Shown: piece by piece, positions 6,016-9,823 of the stretch
How positions within the stretch are numbered: the first letter of the stretch is position 1
How the letters are laid out: each line of letters opens with the position of its first letter
Assembly: GCA_017472105.1 (NCBI GenBank)
Contig: JAFUQY010000083.1
Location: 1-9,823 of the forward strand
Source of the DNA: Clostridia bacterium
GTDB taxonomy: Bacteria; Bacillota_A; Clostridia; Oscillospirales; CAG-272
Direction: 5' to 3'
Length of the DNA: 9,823 nt
The notes under the pieces: model-generated
What the model was told of the DNA's origin: nothing
The model's input: only the letters and a program-made list of their open reading frames with translations
The model's database searches: none
Program-made: the position numbers and the translations under genes

Positions 6016-7851
6016 ATGAATTTCTGCCTGAACAGTGCGCATTTCTATCCCGCGGTGCCGGACGTGAAGATCACTGACGGATTTTTCGCGCCGTTTATCG
6101 AGAAGATCCGCACCGTGACCACGCCGGACGTGTTTGCAAAATTCCTCGCCGACGGTGCCATCGAGAATTACGAAAGAGTCGCGCGCGGCGAAAAAGGCGG
6201 TCATGCGGGTCCTCCGTGGTATCACGGTCTGATCTGCGAGGTCATCCGCGGCGTGTCCGATATGCTTGCCGTGACCTATGACAGCTCCATTGACGAGCGG
6301 CTTGACGGCATCATCGACGCAATCGAGCGCGCGCAGGCGACTGATCCGGACGGCTGGATCAATCCGTACACGACGCTGATGTGCCCGGAGAAGAGATGGG
6401 GTCTGAACGGCGGCAATGTGCGGTGGCAGCATGAAACCTACGACGCGGGATGCCTCGTGGAAGCAGGTGTGCATCACTACCGTGCGACCGGGAAGACGAA
6501 GCTCCTCAAATGCGCTGTCACGATGGCGAATTACCTCGCTGACAGAATCGGCCCCGCACCGAAATGGAACGTGGTCTGCGAGCACTCCCTGCCGGAGATG
6601 GCGCTGATCGAGCTGGAACGCCTCTTTGACGACGAACCGGAGCTTGCGGATACCGTCGGAGCGAAGCGCGGTGAGTACCTCAGACTCGCGAAATTCTTTA
6701 TTGATAACAAGGGAAACCACGATACCCGCCACCAGTTCCCGCGGTTTTTGCAGGAATACGCGCAGGATCACCGTCCGACCCGGGAGCAGAAGGAAGCCAT
6801 CGGACACGCCGTCCGTGCAACGCTGTTCTACACCGGCATTTCCGACTGCGCGCTTGCCTGCGATGACGACAGCCTGAGAGAGACTGCCGTGACGATCTGG
6901 CGCGATATCGCCGAAACCAAGCTCCACATCAACGGCTCCGTCGGTGCGCACCGCGATGACGAACGCTTCGGTCAGCAGTACGATCTGCCGAACAATGCGT
7001 ATCTGGAAACCTGCGCGGGTGTGGGTCTGGCGTTCTTCGGCGCGTCCCTGTTCAGGCTCACGCGGGATGCATCCGTGTGGGATACCGTGGAAAATACCCT
7101 CACCAACCTGATGCCCGCGTCCGTGAGCGAGGATGGCGTGCATTATACCTACGAAAATCCGCTGGAAACCCGGGGCGGAACCGAACGCTGGTCGTGGCAC
7201 GGATGCCCCTGCTGTCCTCCGATGCTTCTGAAGCTGGTCGGCGTGATGCCCTCGTGGATTTTCTCCGCCGACGGGGACGATCTGTGGCTGAATCTCTACA
7301 TCGACGGCGAAGCGGCATTCGGGGACACGAAAATCGCGCTGTGCGGCAGAAAGCTGACCGTAGATGCACCGTCTGCGAAGACTGTACACATCCGCATTCC
7401 CGAATGGGCGCACGATTTTGCCCTGACGGCGGATTATACCGTCGAAAACGGCTGTGCCGTCGTGAAGGTTGACGCAGGTGTGACCGAAATCGGCATTTCC
7501 TATACCGAAAAAATCGCGAAAATCATGGCTCACCCGTGGGTCGGTGCGGATACCGGAAGAATTGCATTCAAGCGCGGCGCCGTCCTGTACTGCTGTGAAA
7601 AGCAGGTGGACAAGTGGGAAGACCTCGACCCGATCCTCGGCGACGACGCACCCGTGCTCCGCGATGACGGCATGATCGAAGTGACCGCAGAAAACGGTGA
7701 GAAGTTCGAGCTGATCGAATACCGCCGCTGGAACAACCGGGGCCCGCTTCCCATGCGGATCTGGTTCCGTCAGAAGGGACACCGCGCGGACAAGTGCAGC
7801 CTCGACGGATGGGAAGGGCGGCTATACCGCGAGTACTGCGTATTCGACTAA
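6016..7851 (+). CDS. GH127-type beta-L-arabinofuranosidase (DUF1680)
   Basis: A 611-residue glycosidase that should release terminal beta-L-arabinofuranose from plant arabino-oligosaccharides or hydroxyproline-rich glycans. It lacks a signal peptide and so probably acts in the cytoplasm on imported sugars. The family pattern is clear: PDVKITDGFFAPFIEKIR (15-32), DGWINPYTT (112-120), HETYDAGCLVEAGVHHYRAT (139-158), EHSLPEMALIEL, GHAVRA (His264) and YLETCA (329-334). The catalytic Cys-Zn site of HypBA1 (Glu338, Cys340, Cys417, Cys418) appears conserved as Glu331, Cys333, Cys399 and Cys400 in HGCPCCPPM; Glu316 is a candidate for the acid/base. Odd points are Met after CCPP, where Asn is usual, and Cys146 where many members have His. 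The related GH146 family cannot be fully excluded. GGAGG lies 5 bases before the ATG. The gene is divergent from the beta-helix gene, and its stop codon touches the long inverted repeat downstream. Confidence 0.92.
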   Translation: MNFCLNSAHFYPAVPDVKITDGFFAPFIEKIRTVTTPDVFAKFLADGAIENYERVARGEKGGHAGPPWYHGLICEVIRGVSDMLAVTYDSSIDERLDGIIDAIERAQATDPDGWINPYTTLMCPEKRWGLNGGNVRWQHETYDAGCLVEAGVHHYRATGKTKLLKCAVTMANYLADRIGPAPKWNVVCEHSLPEMALIELERLFDDEPELADTVGAKRGEYLRLAKFFIDNKGNHDTRHQFPRFLQEYAQDHRPTREQKEAIGHAVRATLFYTGISDCALACDDDSLRETAVTIWRDIAETKLHINGSVGAHRDDERFGQQYDLPNNAYLETCAGVGLAFFGASLFRLTRDASVWDTVENTLTNLMPASVSEDGVHYTYENPLETRGGTERWSWHGCPCCPPMLLKLVGVMPSWIFSADGDDLWLNLYIDGEAAFGDTKIALCGRKLTVDAPSAKTVHIRIPEWAHDFALTADYTVENGCAVVKVDAGVTEIGISYTEKIAKIMAHPWVGADTGRIAFKRGAVLYCCEKQVDKWEDLDPILGDDAPVLRDDGMIEVTAENGEKFELIEYRRWNNRGPLPMRIWFRQKGHRADKCSLDGWEGRLYREYCVFD

Positions 7852-7962
7852 GAGAATAGATAAGAAATAACAGATAATAGATAAGAGATATGGCTGTCGG
7901 CGTATGAGATCCGATGACATATCTCTTATCTTTTCCTTATTATCTATTCTCTGTTATCTTAG
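7848..7962. repeat. Long inverted repeat at convergent gene ends
   Basis: Two 45-base arms (7848-7892 and 7918-7962) match without gaps at 35 of 45 positions when one is reversed and complemented, around a 25-base centre. The inner 14 bp are perfect (AGATAAGAGATATG, 7879-7892, with 7918-7931). With a shift of several bases, an outer 13 bp also match (AGAGAATAGATAA, 7851-7863). The arms are purine-rich on one strand and repeat AGATAA several times. The left arm contains the GH127 stop codon and the right arm encodes the last six or so residues (KITENR) and the stop of the MATE gene. It fills the whole 88-base gap between the two convergent genes and may be a palindromic insertion or an expanded terminator. 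Confidence 0.75.
7879..7934 (+). terminator. Possible terminator inside the long inverted repeat
   Basis: The perfect 14-bp stem 7879-7892/7918-7931 is capped by TCGG/CCGA (7897-7900/7911-7914) with a 10-base loop, and TTTT covers 7931-7934. It is the only terminator candidate for the GH127 gene. The stem is AT-rich and the T run short, so efficiency is uncertain; no T run is seen for the opposite direction. Confidence 0.45.
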
Positions 7963-9346
7963 CCGAAGGCGCTTCCAGTGGGTTCCAGTTCCGTTTTATA
8001 TAGCACCGCATGTAGAGGATGAAGATGAGCATGTTGTGCGCGATCATGCAGGCCCATGCGGAGACGAGTCCGAGGGAGAGAAGCTGCGTGCAGAGGAAGG
8101 TTCCCACGATGCGGACGCCCCACATGCCGGCGATGTTGTATGCGAACGGGAGCTTCGTGTTGCCGACGCCGAGAATCATGCCTTCCATGATGATCGAGAA
8201 GCCGTAGAAGGGCTCGGAGACGGCAACCATGCGCAGGACGGTCGATCCGAGTGCGATGACTTCCGCGCTGTCGGAGAAAATATCCATGAACGGCGGTGCA
8301 AGCACGAACAGGAGTCCGCCCGAGAGGATCATCAGCCCGATTTCAATCGGAATCATCATCGCGGCGAGATCGCGCATGCGCTGTTTGTCCTTCGCGCCGT
8401 AGGCATTTCCGGCGAGAGTCGCGGCGGCGGTCTGCATGCCGTATCCGGGGATATAGAACGCGGATTCGACGGTGTTTGCGATGGTGTGCGCCGCAGTTGC
8501 CGCTTCTCCGAGGGAGTTAATCATCGACGCAAACGCGACATAGCCGAAGGAGGTGCCGAACCGCTGGAGCATATTGGGCAGTGCGGTTTTCAGACACGGT
8601 CCGAGAATCTGCATGTCGGGCGTGAATTTCTGACCGCGCGGAGACACCATCGGATGCCGCCAGAGAACGACGGTGATGAGCACGCCGCCGACCGTGAACG
8701 CGATGGCTGACGCGACTGCCGCACCGATGACGCCCATTCCAGCACCCCACATGGGGACGGGCAGACCGAAAATGTGCATTGTGCGGGACGGATAGATCAG
8801 GAGAAAGTTGAGAACCACATTCACAAGATTCACCAGCACCCCGATTTTCATGGGGGATTTGGTGTCACCCGCCGCGCGCAGGACGGTACCGAAGATCATC
8901 GACGCCGTACGCGGGAGCATGGGCAGATAGAGGATGAAGAAATACTGACCGGCGAGGGTGCGGATGCTTTCGTCCACCTGCATCCATGTCGGGATGACGC
9001 CGCTGAGCGAGAGGGTGAGCGCTGTGAAGAGTGTTCCGGCGATGAGGACGATGAACGCCGCCTGCGCCGATGCACGGGATGCCGCGTTTTTGTCACCTGC
9101 ACCGTAGGCACGCGCGATGAAGGAGAGAAATCCCACGCCGAGAGCGGATACGGAGCTGCCGACGAGCCACGATACCGTGGAGGTTGCCCCGACCGCGGCG
9201 GTTGCTTGGGTTCCGAGCGAGCCGACCATGGCGGTGTCGATGTATTGTACAGCCGTCTGCATGAGCTGCTCGAGCATGGTGGGCCACGCAAGCGAGAGAA
9301 TGACGGCGATCATCTGCCTGTTCAGCCGAAAGGATTTTGTCTGCAT
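7940..9346 (-). CDS. MATE family efflux transporter (second copy)
   Basis: A 468-residue polytopic membrane protein of the MATE family, of normal length with twelve hydrophobic segments. It begins with the family pattern LAWPTMLEQLMQTAVQYIDT (about 19-38) followed by AMVGSLGTQATAAVG. The paired loop signatures are present in both halves: FGTVLRAAGDTKSPMK and EGMILGVGNTKLPF. It should act as a cation-coupled exporter; the substrate is unknown. It is a distant paralogue, not a duplicate, of the MATE protein at 2762-4165. The ATG has only a weak ribosome binding site, two AGGA repeats 4 and 9 bases upstream. It has its own promoter and is separated from the upstream AI-2E gene by a terminator. 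The last six or so residues (KITENR) are encoded inside the right arm of the long inverted repeat, so the original C-terminus may have been altered; MATE C-termini vary, so function is probably intact. Confidence 0.93.
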   Translation of the reverse strand: MQTKSFRLNRQMIAVILSLAWPTMLEQLMQTAVQYIDTAMVGSLGTQATAAVGATSTVSWLVGSSVSALGVGFLSFIARAYGAGDKNAASRASAQAAFIVLIAGTLFTALTLSLSGVIPTWMQVDESIRTLAGQYFFILYLPMLPRTASMIFGTVLRAAGDTKSPMKIGVLVNLVNVVLNFLLIYPSRTMHIFGLPVPMWGAGMGVIGAAVASAIAFTVGGVLITVVLWRHPMVSPRGQKFTPDMQILGPCLKTALPNMLQRFGTSFGYVAFASMINSLGEAATAAHTIANTVESAFYIPGYGMQTAAATLAGNAYGAKDKQRMRDLAAMMIPIEIGLMILSGGLLFVLAPPFMDIFSDSAEVIALGSTVLRMVAVSEPFYGFSIIMEGMILGVGNTKLPFAYNIAGMWGVRIVGTFLCTQLLSLGLVSAWACMIAHNMLIFILYMRCYIKRNWNPLEAPSAKITENR

Positions 9347-9375
9347 GTTGTCCTGTCCTGTGTGAATTTTTTAAT

Positions 9376-9404
9376 ATTATAACAGAAAATGTACAGAATT
9401 GCAA
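9376..9404 (-). promoter_or_regulatory. Sigma-A promoter of second MATE gene
   Basis: On the minus strand, TTGCAA (9404 to 9399), a 17-bp spacer and TATAAT (9381 to 9376). Both boxes and the spacing are identical to those of the beta-helix gene promoter. The leader is about 25 bases, so there is no room for a riboswitch. Confidence 0.75.
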
Positions 9405-9410
9405 TCGCAA

Positions 9411-9443
9411 AACAAAAACCGGGGCACAGCGTACTCCGGTTTT
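9411..9443 (-). terminator. Intrinsic terminator of AI-2E transporter gene
   Basis: AAAACCGGGG (9415-9424) pairs with CTCCGGTTTT (9434-9443) through 10 bp including one G-U type position, with a 9-base loop. Read on the minus strand it ends in TTTTTGTT. It lies just after the AI-2E stop codon and just before the MATE promoter, so the two genes are separate transcription units. Confidence 0.8.
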
Positions 9444-9453
9444 GATGCAGTTT

Positions 9454-9823
9454 TCAGTCTTCCGCGGTTTCGTTTGTCTCCTCGCCCGGGAGTGCGTATT
9501 TTTCCGGGACGGGGGCGTGCTTGTCGAGGAAAATCGGCTCGTTATCGTAGTCCCGCGGGGGCAGGTGATCGAGATAATCCGCAGGCTCGGTCGAGGCGTT
9601 CTTTTCGCGCAGGACGGCGTCGGTTTTCTGCCGGGTCAGCGCACAGAGCACAGCCGCAGCGGGAACTCCGAGAATCATGCCCGCGAAGCCGAAGAATCCG
9701 CCCGCGATCGTGATGGAAACCAGTACCGCGAGGGAGGTGAGCCCTGTGCTGTCGCCGAGAATCTTCGGACCGATGACGTTGCCGTCAAGCTGCTGGATAA
9801 TCAGGATCATCAAAAGGAACCAG
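9454..9823 (-). CDS. AI-2E family transporter, C-terminal part
   Basis: The C-terminal 122 or so codons of a gene that continues past the window edge; the frame stays open to 9823 (WFLLMILIIQQLDGN), so the TTG at 9811-9813 is an internal Leu and not a start. The block QQLDGNVIGPKILGDSTGL and the two last membrane segments (LAVLVSITIAGGFFGFAGM, then ILGVPAAAVLCAL) are the typical end of the AI-2E transporter family, which includes autoinducer-2 exporters such as TqsA and several Na+/H+ antiporter-like members. The role of a given member cannot be read from this part. A hydrophilic, mostly acidic cytoplasmic tail of about 58 residues follows (including NEPIFLDKHAPVPEKYALPG). The stop is TGA (9454-9456), followed by a terminator. 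Confidence 0.9.
   Translation of the reverse strand, partial: WFLLMILIIQQLDGNVIGPKILGDSTGLTSLAVLVSITIAGGFFGFAGMILGVPAAAVLCALTRQKTDAVLREKNASTEPADYLDHLPPRDYDNEPIFLDKHAPVPEKYALPGEETNETAED

Noticed and set aside
6001..7782. A 593-codon open frame antisense to the GH127 gene
   Set aside because: The plus strand encodes a complete GH127 protein with conserved catalytic residues, a promoter and a ribosome binding site. The antisense frame is open because the GC-rich gene rarely uses TTA, CTA and TCA codons; its protein is Arg/His-rich with no recognisable domain.
7851..7962. A short CRISPR-like or tandem repeat array based on the recurring AGATAA
   Set aside because: The units are short, irregularly spaced and explained by the inverted-repeat structure; there are no spacers of equal length and no cas genes.
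7904..8710. A 268-codon plus-strand frame opposite the second MATE gene
   Set aside because: Its start lies in the centre of the inverted repeat and the product is a charged low-complexity shadow of a membrane protein gene.
1..9823. tRNA, rRNA, transposase, phage or defence genes
   Set aside because: Reading the gaps and all supported frames on both strands gave no cloverleaf, rRNA segment, DDE transposase motif, phage structural cluster or nuclease/helicase pairing.

Overview
The window looks like chromosomal DNA of a GC-rich, low-complexity-poor Clostridia-type Bacillota, probably a gut or rumen Oscillospirales-like bacterium. The reasons are strong GGAGG-type ribosome binding sites, sigma-A promoters with near-consensus TATAAT boxes, a short lipoprotein signal peptide, and a gene set of MATE, MFS, AI-2E and GH127 proteins that is typical of such genomes. 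The taxonomic call is inference; there is no rRNA or other marker gene here.

Layout from left to right. Positions 1-453 hold the 3' part, or possibly all, of an unrecognised gene. A clear promoter with an inverted repeat around its -35 box drives a small lipoprotein with two OB-like domains (582-1277). An MFS permease follows on the same strand (GTG start at 1367) after an imperfect hairpin that lacks a T tract, so the two may be partly co-transcribed. A good terminator (2626-2666) and a fresh extended -10 promoter separate this from a MATE-family efflux gene (2762-4165). That gene's stop codon lies inside the left terminal inverted repeat of a 180-bp MITE-like element (4162-4341), followed by a bidirectional terminator.

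Next comes a divergent pair: a beta-helix (pectate-lyase-3-like) protein on the minus strand (4396-5853) and a GH127-type beta-L-arabinofuranosidase on the plus strand (6016-7851). They share a 162-bp control region with one sigma-A promoter pointing each way. This is the best functional unit in the window: probably intracellular handling of arabinose-containing plant oligosaccharides. The GH127 gene converges on a second MATE gene (7940-9346, minus), and the 3' ends of both lie inside a 115-bp long inverted repeat. The window ends in the 3' part of an AI-2E family transporter gene (minus), which has its own terminator.

I do not see a defence system, CRISPR array, RNA gene, transposase or phage module. 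The least ordinary features are the two palindromic elements at gene ends (each overlapping the stop codon of a MATE gene), the tandem-OB lipoprotein with its biased codon use and possible operator, and the divergent glycosidase/beta-helix pair.
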